Shown piece by piece: positions 9,600-18,586 of a stretch of DNA of 50,848 nucleotides; positions within the stretch are counted from its first letter, which is position 1, and each line of letters opens with the position of its first letter. The translations under genes were made by a program, and so were the position numbers. This DNA is from Phycisphaerales bacterium (GTDB taxonomy: Bacteria > Planctomycetota > Phycisphaerae > Phycisphaerales > SM1A02), in the NCBI GenBank assembly GCA_030748805.1, contig JASMLG010000050.1:1-50848 (forward strand), written 5' to 3'. A model generated the notes under the pieces. It searched no databases and was not told the origin of the DNA. It saw nothing but the letters and a program-made list of their open reading frames with translations.

Positions 9600-10948
9600 T
9601 TGCAAATCATTCCATCTCTGATGTTAGATTTTCTTGGCCCACATTTGATCAATTGACTCGCGTGTTATTCCTAGAGGACTACAACACAAGAGTGGTTGTC
9701 CTTGGGGTTATGGCTCTTGGAACTGCAGCAGGATTGGTTGGAACTTTTTTACTCCTGAGAAAAAGAGCGCTAACTGCAGATGCATTAAGTCATGCAACGC
9801 TTCCGGGAATTGCTATTTCATTTATGGTAATGGTTGCTTTTGGTGGAGACGGCAAATCGTTAATTGGCCTATTAATAGGGGCGTTTGCTTTTGGTTGTAT
9901 TGGAGTCCTTGCAATTCTTGGAATCAAACACACTACCCGACTAAAGGATGATGCAGCAATTGGAATCGTTCTGAGTGTATTGTTTGGTCTTGGGCTATGT
10001 TTATTGCGAATAGCAACAGAATTACCTAGTGGCAGCGCAGCCGGCTTGAGTGGATTTATTTTTGGTAAGGCAAGCTCAATGGTTGCAAGTGATGCAATTA
10101 CTATGGGGTTTGTTGCATTAAGTGTTGTAGTGGTAATGGTTTTTCTACGTAAAGAATGGACACTACTTTGTTTTGATGAGAAGTTTGGGTATGTTCAGGG
10201 ATGGCCAGTACTTAAATTAGATGTGGTTTTGATGGTTATGGTTGCGGTAGTGACTGTAATTGCTCTGCAATCCGTTGGGCTTGTTCTTGCAGTTGCAATG
10301 TTAATTATTCCCGCTGCTTCAGCTAGATACTGGACAACAAAAATAACAAGCATGTTGATTGCATCGGCTCTTATAGGTTGTTTGAGTGGCTGGCTTGGAG
10401 GTGTTGCCAGTGCGTTAATACCACGAATGCCTACAGGACCAATTATTGTATTGATTTGTGGATTTTGGTTTATTGTAAGTTTTGTTGCGGGTTCTAATGA
10501 TGGGCTTATTCTTCGAAGCGTTTTGCGATTGTTATTGAATAAAAGAATTGCAATGCAGCATATCTTGCGAGCAATGTGGGAAGTTTGCGAGAAAGAAAAT
10601 AAATCCATTTTTTCAACTGATGAATTAGTTCATATTCGTTCTTGGAATATTAGAGTTGTTGAGCGTTTGCTAAAACGGTCTGAGAAACTAAATTACTTGA
10701 TTAAATTGAGTGGGGGTCAATGGGAAATAACAGAAGATGGTGTAAAAGAAGCGGAACGGATTGTAAGAAATCACCGACTTTGGGAGGTTTATCTCATTAC
10801 TTATGCAGACATTGCCCCAACCCATGTCGACCGAGATGCAGACATGATTGAGCACGTTCTTGGAAAAAATTTAGTGGCTAAGTTAGAGTTGCTTCTTGCT
10901 GAATCAGAACTACCAAAAAGCCCACATCCGATTGGTGCAAACGAATGA
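9596..10948 (+). CDS. troC: Metal ABC transporter permease with fused DtxR-like C-terminal domain (TroC/YtgCR-like)
   Basis: 450 residues; ordinary TroC-type permeases are about 280-300. Residues about 25-300 are the membrane domain, with eight or more hydrophobic segments and the family motif [13 protein letters not shown]. From about residue 315 a soluble tail follows: a winged-helix-like part ([21 protein letters not shown]) and then a DtxR-type metal/dimerisation segment. The latter contains NHRLWEVY (about 391) and [10 protein letters not shown] (about 410-420), where Glu and His of the DtxR primary site are kept and Cys102 is replaced by Asp. Chlamydia YtgC carries such a fusion (YtgCR), and its regulator half is cut off to act as a repressor. 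The start is a TTG overlapping the ATPase stop; no better ATG exists. Confidence 0.92.
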   Translation: MIANHSISDVRFSWPTFDQLTRVLFLEDYNTRVVVLGVMALGTAAGLVGTFLLLRKRALTADALSHATLPGIAISFMVMVAFGGDGKSLIGLLIGAFAFGCIGVLAILGIKHTTRLKDDAAIGIVLSVLFGLGLCLLRIATELPSGSAAGLSGFIFGKASSMVASDAITMGFVALSVVVVMVFLRKEWTLLCFDEKFGYVQGWPVLKLDVVLMVMVAVVTVIALQSVGLVLAVAMLIIPAASARYWTTKITSMLIASALIGCLSGWLGGVASALIPRMPTGPIIVLICGFWFIVSFVAGSNDGLILRSVLRLLLNKRIAMQHILRAMWEVCEKENKSIFSTDELVHIRSWNIRVVERLLKRSEKLNYLIKLSGGQWEITEDGVKEAERIVRNHRLWEVYLITYADIAPTHVDRDADMIEHVLGKNLVAKLELLLAESELPKSPHPIGANE

Positions 10949-12231
10949 CTTGGTCATTGATTGATACTTGGATAGTGATTATTGGCGCCCTTTGCGCAAT
11001 TGGTTGTTCTATCCCAGGAACCATTTTAGTTTTGAGAAGAATGAGTTTGATGAGTGATACTATAAGTCATACTGTATTGCCTGGAATTGCGGTTGCATTT
11101 TTAGTGACAGGCAGTCGTGATCCTACTGCTATGTTAATTGGCTCAGTTGTAGTTGGATTGTTAACAGCGTTTCTTGTGCAGTTAATTCAATCTATTGGAA
11201 AGGTTGAAGCAGGGGCGTCAATGGGTATTGTCTTTACGGTCTTGTTTGCATTTGGTTTAGTGTTGATGAGACAAGCGGTTGATCATGTAGATATTGATCC
11301 TGACTGCGTCCTTTATGGCTCGATAGAGTTGGCTTGGTTTGATCAAGACCCAGACGGGTGGGGAATACCCAGAGGTGCAATTGTCAACGGGATTATGATG
11401 ATTGCAAATCTGGTTGTAATGTTTCTCTTTTACAAAGAATTTAAGATAACCTCTTTTGATCCATCACTTGCTAAGTCGCAAGGAATAAATCCATCATTTA
11501 TGCATTACTTGCTTATGACGATGACTGCTGCAACAGCAGTTTCTGCATTTGAAACAGTTGGGTCCATCCTTGTTGTTGCCATGTTTATAGTTCCTCCAGC
11601 AACCGCGTACCTGCTGACGAACAAATATGGAATGATGTTTTTTCTTGCCATTGTGGTTTCAGTTATTGCTGCAGTGCTTGGGCACATCTCAGCAATTACT
11701 GTTCCAACTTGGTTTGGATTTAGTGGTACTAGCACAGCAGGTGCAATGGCAGTTGCTACCGGTGTGTTGTTTTTATGTGCATGGATTTTCTCGCCGACTC
11801 ATGGAATGCTATCTAAATTATGGAATCAATTTTCAGTTCGACTTAACATTATTTGTGAAGATATTCTTGGTTTGTTATGGCGATTAGAAGAACGAAGTAA
11901 TAACTCCTCCAAGACACTTCATTTTTCGAGTGCGATTGGAGCATCTCTGGTGATGACAAGAATCGCGATGCGTGGTTTAGAAAAAAACGGGAGTGTTTTT
12001 CTAAAAAACAAAGTGTGGAAATTGACCGATAAGGGAAGATTAAGGGCAACTTCGCTTGTTCGTTCACATCGTTTGTGGGAAGTGTACCTTGACAAACATT
12101 TTCCTCAGGACCATCACCAATTGCACCAGTCGGCTGCACGATTAGAACACGTAACAACTGAAGAGATGAAAAAGTATCTTGGAGATGCAGGTAAAGATCC
12201 TCATGGAAGAACTGTTCCTGAGGACGAATAG
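10945..12231 (+). CDS. troD: Second metal ABC transporter permease, also with a DtxR-like C-terminal domain (TroD)
   Basis: 428 residues; it begins in an ATGA overlap with the preceding permease gene. Residues about 8-295 hold the transmembrane domain with MSDTISHTVLPGIA, the same family motif as in TroC. A hydrophilic tail from about residue 310 carries a winged-helix-like part (SSAIGASLVMTRIAMRGLE...WKLTDKGRLRA) and a metal-domain segment with SHRLWEVY (about 373) and LHQSAARLEH (about 393-402). Here the His, Glu and His positions of the DtxR sites persist but the Cys102 position is Ala. The tail ends at DPHGRTVP, where DtxR proteins pass into the SH3 domain, which is absent. The permease assignment is firm; whether the tail binds DNA or only senses metal is open. 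Confidence 0.92.
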   Translation: MTWSLIDTWIVIIGALCAIGCSIPGTILVLRRMSLMSDTISHTVLPGIAVAFLVTGSRDPTAMLIGSVVVGLLTAFLVQLIQSIGKVEAGASMGIVFTVLFAFGLVLMRQAVDHVDIDPDCVLYGSIELAWFDQDPDGWGIPRGAIVNGIMMIANLVVMFLFYKEFKITSFDPSLAKSQGINPSFMHYLLMTMTAATAVSAFETVGSILVVAMFIVPPATAYLLTNKYGMMFFLAIVVSVIAAVLGHISAITVPTWFGFSGTSTAGAMAVATGVLFLCAWIFSPTHGMLSKLWNQFSVRLNIICEDILGLLWRLEERSNNSSKTLHFSSAIGASLVMTRIAMRGLEKNGSVFLKNKVWKLTDKGRLRATSLVRSHRLWEVYLDKHFPQDHHQLHQSAARLEHVTTEEMKKYLGDAGKDPHGRTVPEDE

Positions 12232-12255
12232 ATCAAGTAGTGGTATGCTTCGTGT

Positions 12256-12654
12256 ATGTATCGAATACTAGCATTAACATTTGTCTCGATTTTGGTTTCC
12301 TGCTCCAGTATTTCTAAAGAGAAAGGAAGTTTAATCACAAGACCTTTCTCGGACGTAGACACTAATCGAGAAATTGTTGTCTCAGCAAACAGGACTTTTG
12401 AAATAGTTTTACCTAGTAATCGATCAACTGGATATACATGGAACCTTGAAATAAATCATCCCGAAGTTATATCTAAAATATCGGATAAGTACATTGCGGA
12501 TAAGAGTGGAAGAGTTGGAGTTGCTGGTGAAACAATTTGGACACTGAAGTCAAGAAATAATGGAGATGCGAACCTTACTTTTTCATATCAGAGACCTTTG
12601 GAAGAGAATGCTGCCCCAACACGTATTGAGAAGTTTTATTTTTCTGTTCGTTAA
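12256..12654 (+). CDS. Chagasin-like (I42) cysteine protease inhibitor, lipoprotein
   Basis: 132 residues with a lipoprotein signal (lipobox LVSC, Cys16). The three inhibitory loops of the chagasin family are recognisable: NRSTGYTW (residues 55-62, family NPTTGYxW), RVGVAGE (86-92, family GxGG region) and YQRPLE (111-116, family RPW). Chagasin-type proteins are immunoglobulin-fold inhibitors of papain-like cysteine proteases. In bacteria they are usually periplasmic or surface lipoproteins, perhaps guarding against foreign or own proteases. A transglutaminase/papain-like protein is encoded just beyond on the other strand, but a functional pairing is only a guess. It is 24 bases after the permease gene on the same strand. 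Confidence 0.85.
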   Translation: MYRILALTFVSILVSCSSISKEKGSLITRPFSDVDTNREIVVSANRTFEIVLPSNRSTGYTWNLEINHPEVISKISDKYIADKSGRVGVAGETIWTLKSRNNGDANLTFSYQRPLEENAAPTRIEKFYFSVR

Positions 12655-12754
12655 CTTGTGAATATGCTGTTTGCATACATGTGGCGGGCAATTTTAAGTA
12701 GTTGTCAAATTATTAGAAGTAATATTACTTGCGATTAAAGGCGCTGAAATAATT

Positions 12755-13609
12755 CTAATCTAATTCTACGATGTTGTAATCGCCTCCGACAATCCCGTCT
12801 AGATGATTGGCAGGGATTCGACCAAGTGGCCAAGCATCTGTTAGTTCTATGAGTACCCAGTTTCTTCCTTTGTAACGAATCACGTGATCGTTTTTGTTAG
12901 GAGTGAGTTTTACTGCAGCAAAGAGATGTTCGTCCATTGTGATGAAACACACATCAACTAGGTCGATGCTTTGAACTAGTGCAGCAAATAACATGCTCTT
13001 AGAGTCACAATCTCCCCATTGTTTTGTGAGCGTATCAATCGGCATCATTGCACCGGCAGTTAGTATTTGTTCACCATCATCGTTCTTTCTACTGTCGGGT
13101 GGAATGCGATATGTCAACGATTGGGCAAATGAAGCAAAGGCGCCAACTAATTCACGTGAAGATCTGTATCCATTTCGCCTCGCAGCACTGCGTATTGCTC
13201 TTGCAACTTCTCTAACATCTTTTACGCTATTGCTGACAACCCAAGAGTAGTCGACTATAAATCGATTTCCATCTTGTAACATTCTAATCCCATTCTTAGA
13301 TGCTTTTTCTTTTAGATCTCGTTGTTTTTTAAGCAACTCATCTTCATCGTGATAACTTATAGAAGTCCATTGGATTGGAATTCCAAATGAATCAATTGCA
13401 CGATGGACGTCTTGATCGTTAATTCTGACTTTGCATTCTAGTTCTATGGTCGAACTTCCTTGCCTTACAACTGCCGTATCTCCTTCCCATCTCATCACAT
13501 CTCTTGTATTAATGTCACTCCACTGAAACGTTAATCGCTGCATTGCAAAACTTTCAGAGCAAGTTGCTGTAATTATCAAGACAATAATAATTTTGTTAAA
13601 TTGAAACAT
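12755..13609 (-). CDS. Secreted transglutaminase-like cysteine protease
   Basis: 284 residues with an N-terminal signal peptide (about 1-22). The C-terminal half has the transglutaminase-like core with a plausible triad: Cys201 ([10 protein letters not shown]), His228 (DEHLFAAV) and Asp258 (ELTDAW). Before it lies a conserved-looking helical segment ([17 protein letters not shown]) typical of microbial members. The N-terminal ~115 residues match nothing I recognise. Such proteins are usually proteases or amidases rather than cross-linking enzymes. The gene starts inside the 3' end of the threonine aldolase gene (14-base overlap), so the two are likely co-transcribed. Substrate unknown. Confidence 0.75.
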   Translation of the reverse strand: MFQFNKIIIVLIITATCSESFAMQRLTFQWSDINTRDVMRWEGDTAVVRQGSSTIELECKVRINDQDVHRAIDSFGIPIQWTSISYHDEDELLKKQRDLKEKASKNGIRMLQDGNRFIVDYSWVVSNSVKDVREVARAIRSAARRNGYRSSRELVGAFASFAQSLTYRIPPDSRKNDDGEQILTAGAMMPIDTLTKQWGDCDSKSMLFAALVQSIDLVDVCFITMDEHLFAAVKLTPNKNDHVIRYKGRNWVLIELTDAWPLGRIPANHLDGIVGGDYNIVELD

Positions 13610-14645
13610 GTTTGCAGGTCTTAGCGGTTATCTGAATTGCTCTCTCGATATCAGATTTTGATACGCCTAAATGTGTGACATATCGTATTCTGTGAGAGTC
13701 GAGTGCCTCAGATAATACGCCGTTCTCAGATAACTTTCGACAAAATGAGGTTCCATCTCCAAGCAATTTATCAATATCAAAGAAAACTATATTGGTTTCT
13801 GTGTCCTGAGGGTTGCAGGTGAGGCCTTCAATCTCGTTAATTCCAATACTTAAATCTTTTGCGTTTGAGTGATCGTCTTTTAGTCGTTCAATATGATTAT
13901 CAAGGGCATAGTTAGCCGCGCCAGCCAATATTCCTGACTGACGCATTGTTCCTCCAAACATCTTTCGGAAACGCTGTGCTTTATGAATGGTTTTCTTGGA
14001 TCCAACAACTATTGAACCAGCAGGACACCCAAGTCCTTTTGAAAAGCATGCTGAGAGAGTATCAAACCCAGATGCCCAAGTAGATGCATCGATACCGGTC
14101 TCAACAATGGCGTGCCATATTCTTGCGCCATCAAGATGAGTGTGTAGTCCATGTTTGCTTGACTCTTCACAAGTATCAATAAGTTTATTAAGTGGCCAAA
14201 TAGAGCCACCTCCTCGGTTGTGGGTATTCTCTAGACACACAAGTTTACTTCTACCAAAATGTGCATCTTCTGGTTTTATTAAGTTCCTAACATCTTCTGC
14301 TGTGAAAAAGCCACGATTACCAGAAGCAAGTGCAAAACTACACCCACTTAGTGCTGCTGCCCCACCGCCCTCATATCTCACGATATGGTTTTCCCCATGT
14401 ATGATTATTTCATCTCCTGGTTGGGTTTGCGCCCGAATTGCGAGTTGGTTCGCCATTGTCCCAGAAGGAACAAAGCACGCGGCTTCTTTTCCAAACATAG
14501 ATGCGCATCTTTCTTGAAGAGCATTAACAGTTGGATCATCCCCCAAGACATCATCGCCAAGTGGTGCATCCATCATTGCAATGCGCATTTCATCAGTAGG
14601 TTGAGTTACAGTATCGCTTCGTAAATCAATCGGTTTATCTTTCAT
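13596..14645 (-). CDS. ltaE: Low-specificity L-threonine aldolase
   Basis: 349-residue fold-type I PLP enzyme that splits L-threonine or L-allo-threonine into glycine and acetaldehyde. It opens with the family hallmark [16 protein letters not shown]. The PLP-binding lysine is Lys203 ([14 protein letters not shown]). Asp172 and Arg175 (HLDGARIW) contact the cofactor, and SGTMANQ (61-67) forms the phosphate pocket. Length is normal for the family. It is divergent from the hdeD gene with 48 bases between starts. Cytoplasmic; it could feed glycine into the one-carbon pool. Confidence 0.95.
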   Translation of the reverse strand: MKDKPIDLRSDTVTQPTDEMRIAMMDAPLGDDVLGDDPTVNALQERCASMFGKEAACFVPSGTMANQLAIRAQTQPGDEIIIHGENHIVRYEGGGAAALSGCSFALASGNRGFFTAEDVRNLIKPEDAHFGRSKLVCLENTHNRGGGSIWPLNKLIDTCEESSKHGLHTHLDGARIWHAIVETGIDASTWASGFDTLSACFSKGLGCPAGSIVVGSKKTIHKAQRFRKMFGGTMRQSGILAGAANYALDNHIERLKDDHSNAKDLSIGINEIEGLTCNPQDTETNIVFFDIDKLLGDGTSFCRKLSENGVLSEALDSHRIRYVTHLGVSKSDIERAIQITAKTCKHVSI

Positions 14646-14693
14646 TGCATGGATTGTAAGCGGGAGCGAGGTGTTCGGTGTATTATTTGACGC

Positions 14694-15224
14694 ATGATTA
14701 AATACAAGTGGTTTATTGTTGAGGGGATTGCACTCTTTATACTTGGCATTTTAGCAATTGCAAGACCAGGGGTTGCTGCTGAAGCAATCGTTACACTATT
14801 GGGCTGGCTGTTGCTTTTCTGTGGTGGGTTTGCGCTACTTGGTTGTGCAACTTTACAGACCGGACCAAGAAAGCCGTCATCAATAACGGGAGGGTTCGTT
14901 GCAATTATTATTGGACTAATTCTTTTGCTTATGCCAGCGCCAGCACTGGCAACGATAACAGTTGTTCTAGCAATTTTCTTTTTGCTCTCTGGTTTTACTG
15001 AGTTGTCCGCATCTATGTCACTACGTTCTTTAGGGGGAGATGCGAATCATTGGGGGTTAGCATTCTTCAGTGGCGTGATTGGAATCATGCTTGGGGTATT
15101 AATGCTGTTAATGTGGCCGGACTCCTATGAAGTAATTGGGCTGCTTCTTGGAATAAACTTTTTATTAAGCGGTTCATATCTAGTTTCTCTCGGGTGGTTT
15201 TTTCGAAACGCACCCGCACACTAA
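14694..15224 (+). CDS. HdeD-family (DUF308) membrane protein
   Basis: 176 residues, almost entirely six transmembrane helices in three similar helical hairpins, the DUF308/HdeD pattern. Typical segments are [18 protein letters not shown] near the N-terminus and [16 protein letters not shown] near the C-terminus. HdeD is linked to acid resistance in Escherichia coli; elsewhere its role is undefined. The stop codon abuts the ATG of the ClC gene (TAAATG), so the two are one operon. Pairing with a ClC Cl-/H+ transporter fits a role in acid or ion stress (inference). Confidence 0.85.
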   Translation: MIKYKWFIVEGIALFILGILAIARPGVAAEAIVTLLGWLLLFCGGFALLGCATLQTGPRKPSSITGGFVAIIIGLILLLMPAPALATITVVLAIFFLLSGFTELSASMSLRSLGGDANHWGLAFFSGVIGIMLGVLMLLMWPDSYEVIGLLLGINFLLSGSYLVSLGWFFRNAPAH

Positions 15225-16541
15225 ATGGAAGAAGTATCCGAAAATAAACTTAAATATAAAGCGGTTCTCGTAATAGTTGTTGCTGCAATTTTCGTTGGTG
15301 TCATTGCGTCCTATTTAGCTTTTGTTGGAAGATTGGGAGACACATTCCGCTATTTCATGACAGATAATTGGTCTTGGGTTTTATATTTATTACCTGCTAT
15401 CGGTCTAACACTTATTACTTTGTTGCGAGTTAAATATTTCAATGGAACTGAAGGAACTGGCATTCCCCAAACAATAGCGGTTTTGAATGAGGACTCAGAA
15501 AAAGAGAGAGAGAGATTTCTATCACTTAGAATTTTAGTTGGAAAATTGTTGTTAACCACTTTTGGTTTGTTCAGCGGTGCGTCAATGGGCAGGGAGGGTC
15601 CCACAGTTCACGCGGGCGCTTGTTTGATGTATTTGTGCAGAAAAATTGCTATTTTTCCACAACATTTAGTACAGCGTGGACTAATCCTTGCTGGCGGAGC
15701 TGCAGGAATTGCTGCGGCTTTTAATGCACCTATTGCTGGGGTTGTTTTTTCAATAGAAGAGATTGGAAGATCTTTTAGCAAAAAGAACCTTGCAGTTGTG
15801 ATTACAGTTGTTTTAATCGCTTGCTTTGTTTGTATCGAAGTTTCTGGCAACTATTGGTTCTACGGTAAAGTTCAATCACAATCAGCAACAACTTCAGTTT
15901 GGATTTGCACACCATTAATTGCAATATGCATGGGAATTATTGGTGGCTTGTTTTCACAAATAGTTGTTTGTTTGTATCCCAAGGTTGCGAAAGTAATGAC
16001 TAAACACCCTGTAACTGTTCCTTGTTCTATTGGAATCGGAATAGGTCTAATTGGATGGTTGTCATCAGGAGAAACTCTGGGTACAGGATATGTTGAAGCC
16101 GAAAATATGTTGATGCATGGAGCGGAGATGGAGTGGTATTACGCTCCTCTTAGATTAATTGCTACAGGTCTTACATTACTTAGTGGCATACCAGGGGGTT
16201 TGTTTGATCCATCACTTTCAGCAGGTGCTGGCTTTGGGCAATGGTTTGCAAATGTTATGCATAACTTTGAATGGTCTGCGGATATTGATCCAACAGTAGT
16301 TATGATGATTGCAATGGCTAGTTTCTTCGCTGCTGTAGTGCAAAGCCCAGTTACCGCAGTAGTAATAATGGTTGAGATGACTGGCTTTGTTCACGGCACA
16401 ATGCCAATGCTTTTTGGTTCTCTTATTGCGTACGGGATTTCAAAGCGATTTTGCAGTTGTTCAATCTACGTAGCACTCGCGGGGTATTACTTCGATGAGA
16501 ACCGATGTAACGAACCACGCCGTGCTGCTTGCATCGATTGA
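15225..16541 (+). CDS. ClC-family chloride channel/exchanger
   Basis: 438 residues, about ten or more hydrophobic segments. The ClC filter motifs are present in order. GTGIP (77-81) has Thr in place of the usual Ser of GSGIP. GREGP (122-126) carries the gating glutamate Glu124. GLFDPSL near residue 326 is the GxFxP element, and a late Tyr lies in the YVALAGYYF region. No C-terminal CBS domains are present. ClC proteins are dimers that move chloride, either passively or in exchange for protons. The neighbouring hdeD suggests an acid-stress context. The last 55 bases overlap a convergent gene on the other strand. Confidence 0.94.
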   Translation: MEEVSENKLKYKAVLVIVVAAIFVGVIASYLAFVGRLGDTFRYFMTDNWSWVLYLLPAIGLTLITLLRVKYFNGTEGTGIPQTIAVLNEDSEKERERFLSLRILVGKLLLTTFGLFSGASMGREGPTVHAGACLMYLCRKIAIFPQHLVQRGLILAGGAAGIAAAFNAPIAGVVFSIEEIGRSFSKKNLAVVITVVLIACFVCIEVSGNYWFYGKVQSQSATTSVWICTPLIAICMGIIGGLFSQIVVCLYPKVAKVMTKHPVTVPCSIGIGIGLIGWLSSGETLGTGYVEAENMLMHGAEMEWYYAPLRLIATGLTLLSGIPGGLFDPSLSAGAGFGQWFANVMHNFEWSADIDPTVVMMIAMASFFAAVVQSPVTAVVIMVEMTGFVHGTMPMLFGSLIAYGISKRFCSCSIYVALAGYYFDENRCNEPRRAACID

Positions 16542-16798
16542 CGAGCAATTGCTCTCAATCTTTGAATTCTGCACAGAACATCACTCATAGACATGCTCAT
16601 TACAACATGGATTTCCCATGGTGAAAGTCGTTCAGCGAAGTGAAGAGCGAGGATTTGCCTATCTGTCCAAGATAGGTTTGAGAAAAAACTACAAAGTCGA
16701 TCATCATGCTGGTCTGTTTGCAGTTTAAGATTGTTTTGCTTGTTCGTTGGTAGTGATGGTGGACCAATATGTCCAAGTGGTGATGTGTCGGCGATCAT
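16487..16798 (-). CDS. Small orphan protein with a sigma-70 region 4-like helix-turn-helix
   Basis: 103 residues from the ATG at 16798, chosen because AGGAAG sits 7 bases upstream; a GTG at 16831 in the same frame lacks such spacing. Residues about 40-85 resemble sigma region 4.2 (LSWTDRQILALHFAERLSPWEI, then a second helix region and RIQRLRAIARQSM). There is no region 2, so it cannot be a complete sigma factor. It may be a DNA-binding remnant or a small regulator. The last Arg/Ser-rich residues overlap the ClC gene tail to tail. The good ribosome binding site supports expression, but the function is unknown. Confidence 0.55.
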   Translation of the reverse strand: MIADTSPLGHIGPPSLPTNKQNNLKLQTDQHDDRLCSFFSNLSWTDRQILALHFAERLSPWEIHVVMSMSMSDVLCRIQRLRAIARQSMQAARRGSLHRFSSK

Positions 16799-16944
16799 GG
16801 GCGACTTCCTGTCGTTGTTAGAAACCAGCACTCCGCTGATTCCTCAAGATAATGGTGAATAATGGCTTTTTTGTTCAAAAAAAACAACTAAAATTTTTTT
16901 AATAAAAATTGAAAGGTTTCCAAATTAGCTTGGTTGTCCTTTTC

Positions 16945-17038
16945 GGTGGCAAGGATGCCACCTTAACTTAACTCCTCTCTCTTTCTTCTCTCCTCTGCGA
17001 GCCACCCCTTTTTAAAGCGGTGGCTCGCGGTGTTTTTA
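16945..17038 (+). ncRNA. Candidate small RNA with AGGA-loop hairpin, C/U-rich linker and terminator
   Basis: Three elements follow one another. A perfect 7-bp hairpin (16945-16951 with 16956-16962) has an AGGA tetraloop. A 25-base pyrimidine stretch (about 16971-16995) contains CTCCT and CTCTCC, complementary to Shine-Dalgarno sequences. A 10-bp terminator stem ends in a T run. No reading frame covers the region. This is the layout of small RNAs that pair with ribosome binding sites, and the AGGA loop within CAAGGATG resembles CsrA targets. I could not find a convincing promoter; upstream bases 16799-16944 are A/T-rich with long A and T runs and hold nothing else I recognise. It may instead be a long 3' UTR of the ClC gene. 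Confidence 0.45.
16997..17037 (+). terminator. Rho-independent terminator
   Basis: GCGAGCCACC (16997-17006) pairs perfectly with GGTGGCTCGC (17019-17028) across a 12-base loop and is followed by GGTGTTTTTA. The T run lies on the plus strand, so it stops plus-strand transcription, either of the candidate small RNA or of readthrough from the ClC gene. Confidence 0.8.
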
Positions 17039-17090
17039 TGAATATGATTGTCATTTTGAAAGCGGAAAGGCAACACGTCCGATAATAGTT

Positions 17091-17202
17091 TTGGAAGAAA
17101 TCAAACCATTAATTGACCCGCGGTCCTTTTACCGGTCCTTTTTACATTGGAAGAAACAATACTATTAATTGACCCGCGGTCCTTTTTTCGGTCCTTTATC
17201 AC
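17091..17202. repeat. Tandem direct repeat, two copies of 56 bp
   Basis: Copy one is 17091-17146 and copy two 17147-17202. Both run TTGGAAGAAA, a variable stretch, then TTAATTGACCCGCGGTCC, a T run and CGGTCCTTT. Copies differ at about ten positions. The second copy overlaps the stop codon of the PilZ gene. The core AATTGACCC also occurs in the tandem repeats at 48387-48475. No transposase is nearby. Confidence 0.8.
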
Positions 17203-17519
17203 TCGGAACCAAAAAACCAGATTCCGCAGTGATAGCCATCTTCATCGGGAGTGGAACTGCTCCAAGCTACCATCATGGGCTGATGAACCGATGTTCCCTC
17301 CGGTAAATATCTAGTAATAACACCAGTCATGCCCTCTGAAAGCGGGAATTGGGAAATAATTCTCATTCCGCCTTCGTGCCTATCTACTACTTTGTAGCGA
17401 ACAGGGGTGTCAAAATCGTGACTCCAGCGCAAAACCGCCTCACCGCAATATTCGAGTCGTTCTTTGTTTCTTCGATTTTTGTTTGATATATCCGACTGTA
17501 TTCTTGAATCGTGAATCAT
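17199..17519 (-). CDS. PilZ-like domain protein
   Basis: 106 residues. The N-terminus has RRNKERLEY, matching the RxxxR element of PilZ domains, followed by the beta-barrel pattern (GEAVLRWS...VRYKVVDRHEGGMRI). The second c-di-GMP motif, normally D/NxSxxG, appears as DRHEGG with His in place of Ser, so binding may be weakened. PilZ proteins are cyclic-di-GMP receptors or adaptors in motility and secretion. Planctomycete genomes carry many short stand-alone copies. The assignment is by motif and barrel pattern only. Confidence 0.6.
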   Translation of the reverse strand: MIHDSRIQSDISNKNRRNKERLEYCGEAVLRWSHDFDTPVRYKVVDRHEGGMRIISQFPLSEGMTGVITRYLPEGTSVHQPMMVAWSSSTPDEDGYHCGIWFFGSE

Positions 17520-17578
17520 AAGGTAGCAATCGGAACAACTGACGCGCTACTTAAGCTCTGTTTAGAGAATAATTTACA

Positions 17579-18586
17579 TCAAGGTACAATTTCCTGAGTT
17601 GCCTTTAATTCTCTCACTTGTTCCTCAGCATGAAACGAACTTCGTACAAGAGGACCTGATTCAACGACTCTAAATCCCAGAGATAATCCAACATCTTTGT
17701 ACATAGCAAATAGATCTGGATGAACCCATCTTTCTACTGGAAGATGGTTTTTGCTTGGTTGTAAATATTGACCAATTGTAATAATTTCGGTTCCGGTATT
17801 TTCACGGATATCCTCAAGCAATTCTATAACTTCTTCATCCGTCTCACCTATTCCGACCATTATGCCGGTTTTACTGACAAGCCCTGACTTTGAAATCCTC
17901 TCTAAAACCGTCAACGATCTCGAATATGTTGCTTGAGGGCGTACTGCTGGATGCATTCGAGGGACTGTTTCAAGATTGTGTGCTAGGATTTCTGGCTGCG
18001 ATTCAATAACAACGTTTAGGGCTTCTTCATCACCGCGAAAATCACCAATAAGTGCTTCTACAGTAGTATTAGGGGCTTTATTGTGGATCGCTCGAACTGT
18101 TTGTGACCAAATCATGGCTCCGCCATCTTCTAGGTCATCTCTGTCAACACAAGTTATCACAATATGGCGTAACTCCATGAGTGAAACGGAGTTAGCAACG
18201 TTTATAGGTTCGTCATAATCTGGTTCCATTGGTTTCCCAGTTCGTACATTGCAGAACCCGCACGATCTGGTGCAAATGTCTCCTAGAATCATAATTGTCG
18301 CAGTACCCCTTGACCAGCAATCTCCAATATTTGGGCATGATGCTTCTTGGCAAACGGTGTTTAGACCATGACTTTCAATGTTTCTACGCATTGATAGGTA
18401 ACTCTCTCCACTAGGAATCTGTGCACGAATCCAAGACGGCTTCCTTTGATTTGATAGCGACTCTAGACCAACTTCATTGTTTAAAACTAAATTACTTAAA
18501 TCAACAATTGCTGAACTTCGGGTCTTTCTGGCCGTATCACCGCCTAATGGTTTTGAATGCCTTGGATTTGGAGATAAGTTTGCCAC
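17579..18586 (-). CDS. lipA: Lipoyl synthase
   Basis: 335-residue radical SAM enzyme that inserts two sulfur atoms into protein-bound octanoyl groups to make the lipoyl cofactor of pyruvate and 2-oxoglutarate dehydrogenases and the glycine cleavage H protein. Both clusters are readable. The auxiliary cluster uses Cys79, Cys84 and Cys90 (CQEASCPNIGDC) plus the C-terminal serine in RSSFHAEEQ; the SAM cluster uses Cys105, Cys109 and Cys112 (CTRSCGFC). The N-terminus is about 30 residues longer than in Escherichia coli, with no internal ATG that would shorten it sensibly. No lipB is in the window. Divergent from the export lipoprotein gene. Confidence 0.97.
   Translation of the reverse strand: MANLSPNPRHSKPLGGDTARKTRSSAIVDLSNLVLNNEVGLESLSNQRKPSWIRAQIPSGESYLSMRRNIESHGLNTVCQEASCPNIGDCWSRGTATIMILGDICTRSCGFCNVRTGKPMEPDYDEPINVANSVSLMELRHIVITCVDRDDLEDGGAMIWSQTVRAIHNKAPNTTVEALIGDFRGDEEALNVVIESQPEILAHNLETVPRMHPAVRPQATYSRSLTVLERISKSGLVSKTGIMVGIGETDEEVIELLEDIRENTGTEIITIGQYLQPSKNHLPVERWVHPDLFAMYKDVGLSLGFRVVESGPLVRSSFHAEEQVRELKATQEIVP

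Noticed and set aside
10195..10608. 137-codon minus-strand frame inside the TroC gene
   Set aside because: It lies entirely within a well-supported permease gene and reads as antisense of its membrane helices.
16997..17037. tRNA or other known structured RNA
   Set aside because: Only a single long stem with a T run; no cloverleaf arms. I found no tRNA or rRNA anywhere in the window.
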